The notes: generated by a model from the letters alone, not told the origin. 64,000 nt of DNA from Brassica napus (GCF_020379485.1 NW_026016996.1:18525-82524); one strand, 5' to 3'; positions 34,101 through 44,706 are shown, counted from the stretch's first letter. A program made the numbers and translations.

Positions 34101-35274
34101 GGGAAAAGAGGATAAAGTCTACAAATTGAGAAAGGCACTCTATGGGTTGAAACAAGCACCTAGGGCTTGGAATACCAAACTCAACAAGATCTTAAGGGAA
34201 CTCAAGTTCCATAGGTGTTCAAAAGAACCATCGTTGTACCGAAAGGAAGAAAAGAATGAAACGCTTGTTGTTGTGGTATATGTTGACGACCTTTTGGTCA
34301 CAGGAACATCAGTGCAATCTATTAATCGTTTTAAAAAGGAGATGGCAACGAAATTTGAGATGAGTGATCTCGGGAAGCTGACGTATTATCTAGGAATTGA
34401 AGTATGTCAAAGCAAAGAAGGTATTACTTTGAAACAGGATAGATACTCCCGAAAGATACTTGAAGATTGCGGTATGGACGCCTGCAACTCGACAGCTATA
34501 CCTATGGATTTTAATGTTAAGCTATCAAAATCAGTTGAGGAGAAAAGTGTAAATGCGAGAGATTACAGAAGAAGCATTGGTTGTCTTCGATACTTGCTCC
34601 ACACGCGTCCGGACCTGTCTTTCAGCGTAGGAGTATTGAGCCGATACATGCAGGATCCTAAGGTCTCGCATGGTGCTGCTCTGAAACAGGTAATGCGTTA
34701 TCTACGAGGTACTATTGAGTTCGGTCTTGCATTTACACAGTCTGCGGGTTTGGAGCTATTGGGTTTCAGTGACAGTTCACACAATGTTGATGATGATGAT
34801 GGCAAAAGCACTACGGGACATGTGTTCTACTTAAATAAGAGTCCTATAACGTGGTGTTCATGTAAACAAGAGATCGTAGCGTTGTCTTCCTGTGAGGCCG
34901 AGTTTATGGCGGCTACAGAAGCAGCCAAGCAAGGGATATGGCTTCAGGAGCTTTTGGGAGAAGTCATTGGCCAACCAAGCAAGAAAGTTGTTATAAAAGT
35001 CGATAACAAATCTGCAATTGCTCTTTCTAGGAATCCAGTGTTTCATGGAAGAAGCAAGCACATTCATAGAAGGTTCCATTTTATTAGAGAATGTGTTGAG
35101 AATAATCAAGTAGAAGTCGAGCATGTTCCGGGTAGTGAACAACGAGCGGATATACTAACGAAGTCTCTTGGAAGAATCAAGTTTGTTGAAATGAGGAAGA
35201 TGATTGGTGTTCTAATGGTGAGTGAAGATAACTTCAAGCTTAAGGGGGAGAATGTTGGGATAAGCTTGAAGTAG
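31132..35274 (+). CDS. Copia gag-pol polyprotein
   Basis: Single frame of 1380 codons from the first ATG (31132) to the stop at 35272-35274, overlapping the start of the 3' LTR. Domains in order: gag (UBN2-type) about residues 15-210; Arg/Gly-rich stretch; CCHC zinc knuckle [14 protein letters not shown] near 270; aspartic protease [11 protein letters not shown] near 334; integrase zinc region HARLGH near 470 and catalytic Asp, Asp, Glu at about 534 (HGDLCGP), 597 (RSDRGGEF) and 633 ([10 protein letters not shown]); reverse transcriptase with YVDD near 1050; RNase H with GFSDSSH near 1214 and SSCEAEFMA near 1254. The acidic stretch around residues 800-820 is a run of Asp/Glu/Asn. No stops or shifts are seen, so it may be an autonomous copy. 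Confidence 0.95.
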   Translation: MSDDVKTEPMGDIKTGPSSIKFPMLTTSNYTVWAMRMKIALKVSKVWETIEPGNKDEGKNNMAIAFLFQSIPEAMILQVGDLDTAKAVWDAIKTRHVGAERVKEARLQTLMAEFDRLKMKDEDKIDTFVGKLSEISSKSASLGEIIEEPKLVKKFLKSLPRKRYIHIVASLEQVLDLNTTSFEDIVGRLKAYEERICEEDDEHPEEQEKLMWANSDQHQNSYTNSGGARGRGRGGRSGWRGRGRGRTGNFHSQRDAYRQGQGRDLSHITCFNCDKQGHYASDCPDKTLKLQETVETKTEETQEADELMMHEVVYLNEKNVNPNIFDTNLDTKNVWYLDNGASNHMSGNRIFFVTLDETITGKVRFGDDSRIDIKGKGSIQFVFKGGEKKVLSNVYYIPGLKSNIVSLGQATEAGCEVSMRGDALMLYDRYGKLMMKSSRSRNRLYKVILEVETQDCLQISSHTSETSRWHARLGHINGDTMKAMINKERVTGIPTLTIEKETCMSCLLGKQARKSFPQATTYRATHPLELVHGDLCGPITPPTPAEKRYVFVLIDDCTRYMWTMLLQEKSEAFEKFKTFKKLAESDTKAVIKTFRSDRGGEFCSKEFRAYCDENGINRHLTAPYSPQQNGVVERRNRTLLEMTRSILKHMRVPNILWGEAVRHSTYLINRVATKTLDGKTPYEALRNKIPNIAHLRVFGCVCYAKTTMVGRKKLDDRSKVLVHLGTEPGSKAYRLLDPTKKKIVVSRDVIFDESKGWNWSNNESGEDNVDGGSFTVKFKKIGDVTQTEDETESNVQTDNIDEEDDDDDDDNNSNNQEEQPQLRRSSRISTLPGYLGDYVLIAEAECERLLTIVNDEPWDFTEAKELKVWIDACADEIFSIEKNNTWELVDLPVGVKPIGLKWVFKIKRNADGTIIKYKARLVAKGYVQKQGVDYDEVFAPVARMETIRLVIAVAAAKGWEIHHLDVKTAFLHGELKEEVFVVQPEGFEVAGKEDKVYKLRKALYGLKQAPRAWNTKLNKILRELKFHRCSKEPSLYRKEEKNETLVVVVYVDDLLVTGTSVQSINRFKKEMATKFEMSDLGKLTYYLGIEVCQSKEGITLKQDRYSRKILEDCGMDACNSTAIPMDFNVKLSKSVEEKSVNARDYRRSIGCLRYLLHTRPDLSFSVGVLSRYMQDPKVSHGAALKQVMRYLRGTIEFGLAFTQSAGLELLGFSDSSHNVDDDDGKSTTGHVFYLNKSPITWCSCKQEIVALSSCEAEFMAATEAAKQGIWLQELLGEVIGQPSKKVVIKVDNKSAIALSRNPVFHGRSKHIHRRFHFIRECVENNQVEVEHVPGSEQRADILTKSLGRIKFVEMRKMIGVLMVSEDNFKLKGENVGISLK

Positions 35275-35535
35275 CTTAAGATGCAAGCTACCTAATCACA
35301 TAAAGATTTGGTTTCCTAAAGTGATTAGGATATGTGTTTTGTTATGTCTTATAGGATTAGGAGTTTCCTAAAGTTCTATATAAGCTATTACCGAGTTGTG
35401 GTTAAAGCTGTGAGTTTTGAGTGATTGTGATTGAAAGGTTTTGAGTGAATTTTATCCTTTGATTGATTAATAAGAAGTTGATACTTATTAAACGTGTTCT
35501 TGAGTTCTTGTTACCTGCGACCTTGAGAGATAATA
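35253..35535 (+). repeat. 3' LTR of the Copia element
   Basis: Identical by eye to 30798-31080. Its TATA box TATATAAG (35377-35384) lies about 230 bp upstream of the BBX22 ATG in the same direction, so transcripts started here would read into BBX22. Confidence 0.95.
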
Positions 35536-35613
35536 CCACAAGCGAAACAACAAAATCAAAGAAACGAAAGGATAAGTTTCGTTTTCTCAAGATTTGAATC
35601 TTTGGTTTTTTGG

Positions 35614-36894
35614 ATGAAGATACAGTGCAACGTCTGCGAGGCGGCGGAAGCGGCGGTGCTATGTTGCGCCGATGAAGCTGCGTTGTGTTGGGCTTGCGAT
35701 GAGAAAATTCACGCCGCTAATAAACTCGCTGAAAAACACCAGAGAGTCCCTCTCTCTGTCTCTTCCTCTTCCATACCCAAATGCGACATTTGTCAGGTCT
35801 GAACTCATCTCTCTTGCATCTCAAAAGTTTTGAGGCTTTAAGCTCTGACATAAAAGTTTGTCTGAGTTTTTGGCTTTTGTTATAAAAAGTTTGAACCTTT
35901 ATACGTTTAGAGAGGTCATTGCTCTGTTTAATGTTCTGTTTTATGCTCTGTTTAATGCTCTGTTTCGTGATGTGAACTTGACAGGAAGCTTCTGGATTCT
36001 TCTTTTGTCTGCAAGACAGAGCTTTACTATGTCGGAAATGCGATGTGGCAATCCACACTGTGAACCCTCATGTCTCAGCTCACCAGAGGTTTCTTCTGAC
36101 TGGGATCAGGGTTGGTCTTGAAGCTATAGACACAGGTCCTTCTACAAAATCATCATCACCAGCATCTAATGATGATAAAGCCATGGAGACCAAACAGTTT
36201 ACATTAACTACATCTGAGCCTCAGAAGATGGACTTTGATCATCATCAGGTGGGTTTACCTGAAACTAAAGTCAGTGATCATGTTTCCACAAAGCTTCCTA
36301 TTGCAAGCAGTGGATCAGCTACTGGTCAGTGGCAATTAGAGGAGATTTTCGGATTAACTGACTTTGATCAGAGCTATGAATACATGGAGAATAACGGTTC
36401 ATCATCTAAGGTAAAATTAGTTACCATTAGTGTGTGTAATAAGCAGTGTTTAAGAACTTGTTAGGCGGTAATTAGACGTTTTATTGATTAGACAGGCGTT
36501 AAGACCAATTTTTTGAACGCCTAGATCAATTTTTTAAAAAGTTTTTCGTTTAGGTGCGATTTCCGCTGTGGTAACAAGTAAAGATTGGTCTTCATTTTGG
36601 CATTTTTTATTCATCTTTTTTTTTCAGGCTGATACTAGTAGACGAGGAGATTCAGACAGTTCTTCCATGATGAGATCTGGAGAAGAAGATGGAGAAGATA
36701 ACAACAACTGCTTGGGAGGTGAGACATCATGGGCAGTTCCACAGATCCATTCTCCACCAACAGCTTCTGGTCTAAACTGGCCTAAACATTTTGACCATCA
36801 GTCAGTGTTTGTTCCGGACATATCTTCTTCAACTCCGTACACCGGCTCATCTCCTAACCAGAGGGTTGGGAAGCGGCGGAGGAGACGGTTCTAA
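35614..36894 (+). CDS. BBX22: B-box zinc finger factor BBX22 (LZF1/STH3)
   Basis: Nuclear double B-box protein that acts with HY5 in light signalling (chlorophyll, anthocyanin, de-etiolation). Three exons: 35614-35796, 35985-36410, 36628-36894, GT/AG borders, 291 residues (about 299 expected). B-box 1 at residues 5-47 has the Cys/His ligand set (CNVCEAAEAAVLCCADEAAL, then CWACDEKIH). B-box 2 begins CDICQ at the end of exon 1 and continues in exon 2 (CLQDRALLCRKCDVAIH). The tail keeps EEIFGLTDFDQSYEYM, a GLNWP block and the basic C-terminus GKRRRRRF. Start: ATG at 35614, since MKIQCNVCEA is the family N-terminus. Intron 2 carries a MITE copy. The native promoter has been separated from the gene by the Copia insertion ending 78 bp before the ATG, so regulation is probably altered. 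Confidence 0.95.
36444..36569. repeat. Intronic MITE (BBX22 intron 2)
   Basis: The left terminus CAGTGTTTAAGAAC is followed by TTAGGCGGTAATTAGACG and TTTTTTGAACGCCTAG. The right end is poorly preserved. Same family as the repeats in NADK3 and MSL6 introns. Confidence 0.6.
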
Positions 36895-37165
36895 AAACTG
36901 CAACGACCATCGGCTGGTCTGATAATAGATGTGAACTATTGTACTGTAGGTGTTGGTATGTGACTTGAAGTTGAGTGTTCATATTTGGAACAAATATATT
37001 ATATTTGGTGAAAGATTTGTATTGAGATTACAATAATATGTACATGACATCAGTCTTGTAATCATCAAGTAGCTCATTTTGCTAGCTAAATTCTAAATAT
37101 GTAGTTACAACTTTTTCTTTAAAAAAATGAGAAACAGAACCTCTTGATGCAAACTGTGTTAAGTT

Positions 37166-38311
37166 TCATTTGCTGCCAGAAGCAGGACCAGACCAATGAG
37201 GTGGAAGACGGTCAGAAACAGGCAAACTAGTAGGAGATGTCATAGTTTTGACATTGATGTCAAGAGGATACAACCTATACTTAATGTCAAGCACTCTGCA
37301 AATCTTGGCAATCTCTTCAACAAGTTGAGATTTTCTAGCCCATCTCTCTCCCATATCTTGATGATTCATTCTATGCGTTGGCCAAACCGCAATCCTCGCA
37401 CTGTTCAATGACTCCATGTCTTTGAATACTATCATTGGCGCTGGATACCATGTGAAGTATATAAATACTCTCAATGTAACTATCACAGAGAATGCATGTC
37501 ATAAGTATACAAATATCCATGTATAAGGCTTGTGATATATGCACGATGTACCATGTGATTCTCTGCTAGATGAGGGTGATTTTCTCAGCTGGAGTAGTAA
37601 TGTGGATGGAGAATTCAATTCCATCACCCATTTCTGGACTCCGATAATAGTTTCCAATGGATTTAGTCCATAGGAGACTGTTAGGGTACACAACTTTCTG
37701 GTTATCAAACCTCAAGAACACAGTTGTTAATATGTTCAACACTTCCACAACCATCTGGAGAAACACACAAAGGAACAATAAGAGTTTTCTTCTAACATTA
37801 CAATATCAAAAATCAATGTTCTAAAAATTGGTCTTGACAGCGACTAATTAGCCAACCGGAGCTAAACAAAATGATTTTTCTTGATTATTTTTTTCAAAAA
37901 AGATCAATGGGCTTAAAAAATCAATCTAAGCGTACGTCTAATTAATAATCTTATATAAAATACCTAGCTGCCACCTAGCTATTTCTTGAACATTGACGAG
38001 TTTAAGTTACATGGATTCCATCTATTTCACATCTATCGCCAACATCTAAGGGGTGTATCACACACAAGTAGATGATAGATTTGAATACTGTGTTGAACAT
38101 GTTTCCAAATATGAAAGCAACAACCACAACTTGCAAGCTCATGACCACTAGGAACTTGGTGGAAGTGATTCCAATTATGATAAGCCAAACAAGGAGTATG
38201 ATGATCCCAACTACGATGTTCACCATTTTGTGAAGCCTGTTCACTGCTGTTTGTTTTTGTGTCGTTGAGGGTCAATGCAAGAGCTCTTCTCTCTCTGAAA
38301 GCATTGACCCG
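37166..38311 (-). pseudogene. MSL6: Mechanosensitive channel MSL6-type, 5'-truncated
   Basis: C-terminal third of a plant MscS-like channel (plasma-membrane tension-gated ion channel). Exon pieces: about 38311-38011 (RRALALTLNDTKT, then VNRLHKMVNIVVGIIILLVW and the pore-lining region LQVVVVAFIFGNM), 37754 to about 37556 (ILTTVFLRFDNQKVVYPNSL; GIEFSIHITTPAEK), and about 37450-37166 (PAPMIVFKDMESLNSARIAV; LPPHWSGPASGSK). Defects: four extra bases after TLNDTKT shift the frame; an in-frame TAG follows AEKITLI; the acceptor of the last exon is unclear; the N-terminal half is missing, replaced by unrelated repeats right of 38311. The position between BBX22 and RPL13 matches At1g78610 as I recall it. 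Confidence 0.85.
37814..37995. repeat. Intronic MITE (MSL6 relic)
   Basis: Terminal inverted repeats CAATGTTCTAAAAATTGG and, inverse at the right end, CAATGTTCAAGAAATAGC. The interior includes TTTTTTTCAAAAAAGATCAA and CTAGCTGCCACCTAG. Family as in NADK3 and BBX22 introns. Confidence 0.65.
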
Positions 38312-38649
38312 TCAACAATGTTTCACTTAATATGTTAAAGCAAGCCTGAGATTTTGAACCGAACCGACTCCGCCGAACTAAATCGAATTTTTAGTTAGTT
38401 TGGTTGGAAGTTCGGCTTGATTTGGTTGGTTTTTAATAAAAAAATAGGTTTTCAGTTTGGTACATCAATAATTTTCTTCAAAAAATAAAATTATAGCTAG
38501 ACCATACCAAAACCTGAACTAACCGAAATAACTGAACTAACCATATTTATCTCTAAATTTTTTTAAAAAATTAAACAAAAGTTTAAGGGAATCAAAAACT
38601 TTGGTAGGATTTTAGAAAAATTAACTAACCGAATACCGAACCAAACTTT

Positions 38650-38991
38650 TGTAACGCCCCGACCCGCCCACGGCTAATGGGTCACCCACGCCCGCTCTCT
38701 CGGCCCCATCCCGTCTGACGGTCGGTCCGTTAATTTTCCAAAGGCTCGAAATCATTGTTTACTGACCCTGCAATCACCACCCGACCTTTTCCCATGCTTT
38801 GGCCTCACTCGCACGCTATCGCGAATCACTTCCCGATAGGTCACCCATCCTTCCACTACTCCAGGTCAAGCACGCTTAACTCTGGAGTTCTTTCAGGATG
38901 TGTTCCGGAAAAGGTAAGTCAACTTTGGTGACATAGGTAGCCAAATCAATTCTCTTAAGCCTTTTCACATATCACAACTCGGGATGTTACA
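38650..38991 (-). mobile_element. Cassandra-type solo LTR with 5S rRNA-like sequence
   Basis: A 342-bp unit with TGTAACGCCCCGACC at one end and GGGATGTTACA at the other, flanked by identical ACTTT (38645-38649, 38992-38996). On the minus strand the middle matches plant 5S rRNA: AACTCCAGAGTTAAGCGTGC (near 38888-38869), then GGATGGGTGACC (38850-38839). These include the box A-like and box C-like parts of the 5S internal promoter. Cassandra TRIM elements are known for LTRs containing 5S-derived sequence. No second LTR is present, hence a solo LTR. Confidence 0.88.
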
Positions 38992-39281
38992 ACTTTATTT
39001 CGGGCTAAATAGGAAGATTTATGTCAAACTGCACCACCCGAAAACAGAAATACCCAAACCCGAACTCTCGTGCCTATTTTAAGTTCATCGTCCAAACTTA
39101 CTTACCACCCAGTTCTTGAGAGATGATTTACTGATCCGTAACGATAAAGTTTCAAAGCATAATCGCAGTTGATTTATGTTAGTGCGAGACTGTCACTGTG
39201 AGTGTTGCTTTGAGTTTCAGATAGAGAACAAGCGATTGACATACACGCGTGTGGTAATGTCAGCTGTGTATTGGATGTTAC
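38992..39281. other. Spacer upstream of RPL13
   Basis: Remains of an ACCGAACC/CCCGAA-type AT-rich repeat also present at 38360-38640, into which the Cassandra LTR inserted. No gene. Confidence 0.4.
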
Positions 39282-39293
39282 GGCCCATGGGCC
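39282..39293. promoter_or_regulatory. Double site II (TGGGCC) palindrome in the RPL13 promoter
   Basis: GGCCCATGGGCC, two overlapping TGGGCC/GGCCCA site II elements head to head, about 235 bp upstream of the RPL13 ATG. Such elements (TCP-bound) are common in promoters of ribosomal-protein and organelle-biogenesis genes. A further TTGGGCTA lies near 39359 and CCTATAAATT near 39422. Confidence 0.6.
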
Positions 39294-39527
39294 ATTGTTC
39301 TGGACCACAGTTTATCATAGAAATCCTATTTTTTTATCTCGTTTACATCACAATCGTATTGGGCTAGATTCGGAGCTCCAAACGAGTCGGATTCTGAACC
39401 CGTTTATATTACCTTTCTCGTCCTATAAATTATCTTATTTACACTTATTGCCACCACTGTTATTGTCTGAACTGAACCGAAGAACACAATCTTATCCATT
39501 ACATCGAAAGAGCACAGAAGAACAACA

Positions 39528-40452
39528 ATGGCGATTCTCTGTTCGTCTTCGGCAGTTATACTCCCTTCTTCTTCTTCGGTGAAAACCTCCGGATGTAACA
39601 GAAGGTCTTCGTTCTTAGGCTTCTCTCTAAATGCTATCTCAAAGCCGCCGGTTCGAGTCGCCACTAACGCGAACACGAAGAGGGGAGTGCAGGTGAAGTG
39701 CGAAGCCGAGCAGACAACTACTACTTCCCTCGTTCCTGCAAACCAACGGTGGATGTTCGACGAAGAGGAAGCAAATGGCCCTGTAACGATCTTTTTTCTC
39801 TCTATCTAGCTCGTTCTTGCTTTAGCTTCAACGCTTTTGTTATTCACATCTCTTAATCATTGTTTTGTATAAGTATATGTGCATCAGATAGTTAAAACAG
39901 ATTAGAAAGTTTGATTTTTTTTTCTTCTTCTTGATTCGTAAAGTGTGAACCTTTACTTTCTTCACATTGTGTTTATAGGACATCTGGAACACAACATGGT
40001 ACCCAAAGGCTTCAGACCATGTGAACACGGACAAGCCCTGGTATGTGGTCGATGCGACCGACAAGATTCTCGGAAGGTTAGCATCAACCATTGCTAATCA
40101 CATCCGTGGGAAGAACCTTGCCTCCTACACTCCCAGCGTCGACATGGGAGCCTTTGTCATTGTGGTGAATGCTGAGAAAGTGGCTGTGTCTGGAAAGAAA
40201 AGGAACCAAAAGCTGTACAGGAGGCATTCAGGACGACCTGGTGGTATGACAGTGGAAACCTTTGATCAGTTGCAGCAGAGAATCCCTGAGAGAATCATTG
40301 AGCATGCTGTTCGTGGAATGCTCCCAAAGGGACGGCTTGGGAGAGCTTTGTTCAATCACCTGAAGGTGTACAAAGGGCCAGACCATCCTCATGAGGCACA
40401 GAAGCCGCTTGATCTGCCTATCAGGGACAAGAGAATACAGCTGCAGAAATAG
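39528..40452 (+). CDS. RPL13: Plastid 50S ribosomal protein L13 (uL13c)
   Basis: Structural protein of the chloroplast large ribosomal subunit, nuclear-encoded. Two exons: 39528-39782 and 39979-40452 (GT/AG), 242 residues. The first about 45-50 residues are Ser-rich, poor in acidic residues and fit a transit peptide. The plant-specific segment follows, then the L13 core [20 protein letters not shown], with [14 protein letters not shown] and [20 protein letters not shown]. The start is the ATG preceded by ACAACA. Syntenic with the embryo-essential Arabidopsis gene At1g78630. No defect seen. Confidence 0.96.
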
Positions 40453-41039
40453 ATAACACCATGGAGTATATCTACTAAGCTCCAGTTTTTTACTCCTCGG
40501 GTTTGTGTAGTTTCTTCATCTCAAAACCAGAGGGGAGACTTTGAAGATTCTTGATTCTGTTGCCTGCAACTATCAACTCTATGCTATAAAGTTTTTTAGT
40601 GTGAATTTTTTTTTTGCTGCTAACTATCTTAATGATATAATTTGGCTACCGCAACATCATAAGCCACTATCTTGGATGGTACTAGAGTAAGAGTCTCGAA
40701 CTCTCCAGGAGATTACTGGACTGATAGCTTCTTTTCTTATGCATAAGCATTTGCAATTACAGAGATTCATTATATATAGAAAATAAATTCCTAAGATTAT
40801 TGAAGAAAAATGACAAATCTCCCTGGTTCTCTAGGCCCTTCTGTTTCAAGTATTATCTCATGTATATGTAACGAATTAAGAATGACTGATCAAAGTCCAT
40901 TGTGCATATAACCTGCACCAAAATCCATGATAAAGCATCAAATTCCTAAAATATATTGGCCAGAATAACATTAAAATCCTTGTCAATGAGATCACAACAG
41001 AGTTATTAAGTAAAACCCACTCATCTACTTATATTGTAT
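40453..41039. other. RPL13 3' flank, no gene seen
   Basis: 3' untranslated-type sequence (TG-rich tract after 40600) then AT-rich spacer without supported frames. Confidence 0.5.
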
Positions 41040-41050
41040 ATCCATATGTA

Positions 41051-41617
41051 TTTTTTTTTTTTTTTTTTGACAGCAAAAACTATTTACAGACTCAACTTGA
41101 CTCTGTAAACCAAATCGGTAACTCCACATCCATGTGAACGACGAAAGACGGTTGTTTCCTAGCACTGCGTGCTAAGCTATCCGCCTGTAGGTTCTCCATC
41201 CGTGGTACATGAATGATGTTTGAGTTGAAGAAACTTCTTTTTAAAAGCTTAATGTCTTCCAGATAGCTTTCAAATGCTGGCCATTCTTCTGGTTCCGAAA
41301 CCATCTTCACCAATTGAGAACAATCCGTTGCAAACGTCACATGAAACTGTCTTAAATTCTTCATACATTCCATTGCCCAAATTAAGGCTTCCACCTCCGA
41401 ATGAAGAGGTGATACACATGCCCTTACATTCCTTGTCCCTAATAAACCATCAAAACCCGGTAAAGTGTTATACCATCCTTGCCCTGAAAATAAATCCTTA
41501 TCTTTCCATGATCCATCTATGAAACACCATCTTCCTGACGTCGCTAATGTGGAAGTGATCTGTACCTGATTCCCCCTCCGTGGATTATTTACTACATGTG
41601 CCTCAGCCCAGAGTGAT
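41051..41617 (-). mobile_element. 5'-truncated LINE (RNase H end) with TSD
   Basis: Minus-strand poly(A) (T18 at 41051-41068) follows a frame with an RNase H-like domain of plant non-LTR retrotransposons: GRWCFIDGSW (first Asp), SPLHSEVEALIWAMECM (Glu), VTFATDCSQLVKMV (second Asp) and VPRMENLQADSLARSAR. The flanks ATCCATATGTA (41040-41050) and ATTCATATGTA (41618-41628) are an 11-bp duplication with one mismatch. The frame runs without a stop from the 5' truncation point to TGA/TAG near 41092. The reverse transcriptase and endonuclease parts are missing. Confidence 0.85.
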
Positions 41618-42208
41618 ATTCATATGTACATTCTTGTTAAAGATTTGTATGATCTAATAAGCGGCCAATACAAAAAATCATTTTACTAAATTGGTTGAAA
41701 CCAGTAGATCATATATACAAGAAATTTTGACATATGAAAAAAAGAAAAAAAAACTAATGGTCTTGTCCACATAGAAACAGTAGAGATAACTTTAGCGAAA
41801 CATTAACAATACCATGATATTAGAGTCTAAGGTAAATAACTAGACGTTCATTCATATATATGTATATTAGTAGGTGGACTTCAAAAAGTTTTTATGATAC
41901 CATAACACTTCTCATAATTAAAAAAAAAATATTGTCAATTGTGTTCATTATTAGCTTTGTGAAGCCACGATGAACAAGTTAAAAGCAAAATGCAAACCAA
42001 AACAACCTAAAACCCTAAGAACAGCATTAATGGGGGTGCTTAGAGAGGGAGCTTAGCAAAAAATCTATACTATACTAAAAGGAGGATATAAGCTCCTCTT
42101 AGAGTACTGTTCACGTAAGTACAAAAAATCGTCCAATCAGACCGTCCGAAGTTGCCAGATCATTTCATTTATGTTTTCGTAAAAAATGAAAAAACAATGC
42201 AAATGAAA

Positions 42209-42261
42209 GGATCGAACCCGGGTTAGTATGACATAAATATAGGTCAGATACCACTAAGCCA
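42209..42261 (-). other. tRNA-like A-box/B-box pair
   Basis: On the minus strand, TGGCTTAGTGG (42261-42251, A-box-like, TRGCNNAGTGG) and GGTTCGATCC (42218-42209, B-box) are spaced as in tRNA genes. Stems are poor (the T-arm does not close), so it is a tRNA relic or SINE head rather than a tRNA gene. Confidence 0.45.
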
Positions 42262-43234
42262 TTGAAACTTTCTTGGACACATATACAAGAATCACTAAAT
42301 ATGTAATCATAAACTCTTATGTACATTTACAATAATATGAATTCAACTTTCAAGACTCCGATACTTTATTTTGTAAAAAAAAATAAGTAAGTGACTAAGC
42401 TAATATATTCTTTGAAAGTGTGAGAACATTGACAAATATGAAAAATCATAGATTTTTGTTTTTGTGACAAAGTTAAGAATTTTGTAAAAGTAAGTTTAAC
42501 ATATAAATTTTCGTGACAAATATGAAAAAGCATAGATTCTTGTACAATTTTGACAAAACAATTCAAAACATAGTTCTCTAATGTGTTAATAAAATATTAT
42601 TTAAGGGTGCAATAATTAAATATATCAATTCAATAAATTATATAATTTATAAACAAAACAATAACACAACAAATTTTGAAACATTTGTTTAACCTATTGA
42701 TTTTTTTTCATGAGAATCCAACTAAACAAGATAAAAAACAATTAGATTTATTTAGTTACCATTTTATTCAATTTTGAATAATTTCAAATTGTAATAATGT
42801 ATCTTTTTGAAGTTACAAAAAAATAATGTTCTTTCTTTGTTACACTAGCATTATATATAGATTTCATATACACAAATAAATATAATATAACAACATAAGC
42901 TTGTTTTCCCCGATTCATATGAAAGCTTTTTAAGTTATCCACCAAAGCAAATTAATTAAATCAATCAAATTATTAGAATACAACAAATTAATACATAATT
43001 TTATTTTAAATTAAATTATTTAAAAAATATATTTTCATTAAAAACAAAATACTAAATAAGTAAAACTGATTTGATGGTAATTTTTATGACATATATATTA
43101 TGTGAAAGAAATATAAGCTTAATATGGAAAAAAATCTTAAATACAAAAAAACTCTAAAATTAACAAAAAAACTAATAAAAATTAAACTATGATATCAATT
43201 GAAAGCTTTTTAGACAATATTAATAAAATATTCA

Positions 43235-44478
43235 AGCAATAATTAGATAAATTTGATTTTTTTTCAGTCAAAAGTTTATTATTAATTAGCCTCAATTATT
43301 TCAAGATGTTTAAGAAATGATTGACTTAAATGATATATGAACTATGAATAGTAGTACTTTGTAAAGCTGACTTATATAACACATCTGCACATCATTTCCA
43401 GTCTTTTTGATGCCTAAATTCAATTTCTCCAGAGCAGTTATTCCACAAAGATATCGTATGAGATATTGTTTTGATATTCAGATTTGTTTCTTGACTGTTA
43501 AGAAGATTGATAACTGTAAAAATTTCTCTTTCGAATATTATATGTCTATAACCGAATCCCCAACATGAGACAACTTTGTTTAAAAAGTAAATATTTTTGT
43601 TTTTCTTATATTATATAATAAATATATATTATTTACTGATATTAAAAATATAGTTATTCATCTATCACAAATATCTATGCCAATATGTGAATCAAGTACA
43701 ACAATTAAACAACATAATGATTTCCACAAAGAAAATTTAAAAAATATATTTATGTTAGGTAGTCTTATTTTATATTCTTTAAATAATGTAATACAATATT
43801 ATGCATTATTTTTTTAGAATTGAGAAATACATATATATTAGTTAGACAAATTAAGCGATAATTAGATAAATTTGATTTTTTTTGCCAGCCAAAAGTTTAT
43901 TATTAATTAGCATCAGTTATTTCAAGATGTTTAAGAAAGGATGGACAAAAAAATAGGATTGACATAAATGATATATGAACTATGAATAGTATTTTGTAAA
44001 GCTGACTTAGATAACACATCTGCACATCCATTTCCAGTCTTTTTTTATGCATAAATTCAATTTCTTCAGAGCAGTTATTCCACAAAGAGATCGTATGAGA
44101 TATTGTTTTGATATTCAGATTTGTTTCTTAACTATTAAGAATATTGATAACTGTAAAAATGTCTCATTCGAATATGATATGTCTATAACCGAGTCCCCAA
44201 CATAAGACAAGTTTGTTTTAAAAGTAAATAATTTTTTATATATTATATAATAAATATATATTATTTATTGATAATAAAATTATAGTTATTCATCTATCAC
44301 AAATAACTATGCAAATATGTGAATCAAGTACAACAATCAAACAACATAATGATTTCCACAAAGAAAATTTAAAAAAAATATATTTATGTTATGTAGTTTT
44401 ATTTTATATTCTTTAAATAATATAATACAATATTATACATTATTTTTTTAGAATTGAGAAATACATATAATATTTTAT
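43235..44478. repeat. 619-bp tandem duplication at the Helitron 3' side
   Basis: AATTAGATAAATTTGATTTT, GTAAAGCTGACTTA and GCAGTTATTCCACAAAGA recur with a 619-bp period (copies about 43235-43853 and 43854-44478). Only the distal copy reaches the terminal hairpin. Confidence 0.85.
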
Positions 44479-44706
44479 CCGCGCGTAGCGCGGTTAAAAA
44501 TCTAGTTAATATAATAGTGGGTAGGATCCACTCAAAAATTAAGCACCTATGCTTCTACTGCCTAATTAAGCACCGGTGTTAACCCTGTTTCGCGGATCCC
44601 ACTGACACGTGGCTGCCGCGATTGGTTCGTTTTTAATTTTTTTTTTAAATCAGAGAAAAAAAAAATTAAGCACTCCAATTTGAGTGCTAGGGTTAATGGT
44701 GCTCTA

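Larger units (their letters stand above)
30798..35535 (+). mobile_element. Full-length Ty1/Copia LTR retrotransposon, apparently very young
   Basis: A 4738-bp element flanked by identical 5-bp duplications CCACA (30793-30797, 35536-35540). Its two 283-bp LTRs are identical by eye. A primer-binding site TGGTATCAGAGCC (31083-31095, initiator-Met tRNA type) follows the 5' LTR by two bases, and a polypurine tract AAGGGGGAGAA (35242-35252) precedes the 3' LTR. The internal region holds one uninterrupted polyprotein frame. The LTR begins TG and ends TA (GAGATAATA) rather than the usual TG...CA. It sits in the 5' region of BBX22 in the same orientation. Confidence 0.97.
42064..44505 (+). mobile_element. 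Non-autonomous Helitron, both ends visible
   Basis: The 5' end TCTATACTATACTAAAAGG is preceded by A (42063). The 3' end is the stem CCGCGC-GTA-GCGCGG (44479-44493) then TTAAAAATCTAG, followed by T (44506). This gives A|TC...CTAG|T insertion as expected. It is 2442 bp, AT-rich, with no Rep. It contains a 619-bp tandem duplication near its 3' end and a tRNA-like segment near its 5' end. Confidence 0.9.
42016..44706. mobile_element. MITE (Harbinger-like) split by a Helitron
   Basis: The left piece (42016-42063) begins TAAGAACAGCATTAATGGGG and the right piece (44506-44706) ends GCTAGGGTTAATGGTGCTCTAA; these are imperfect inverse ends. Removing the Helitron between them leaves about 250 bp. The same terminal words occur at 26.0-26.3 kb. 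Confidence 0.5.

Noticed and set aside
31660..35142. Several 60-113 codon frames antisense or out of frame within the Copia element
   Set aside because: Shadows of the polyprotein frame; no independent support.
40021..40452. RPL13 as a single-exon gene starting at the GTG within exon 2
   Set aside because: Upstream in-frame exon 1 with a transit-peptide-like N-terminus and clean GT/AG borders makes the two-exon model clearly better.
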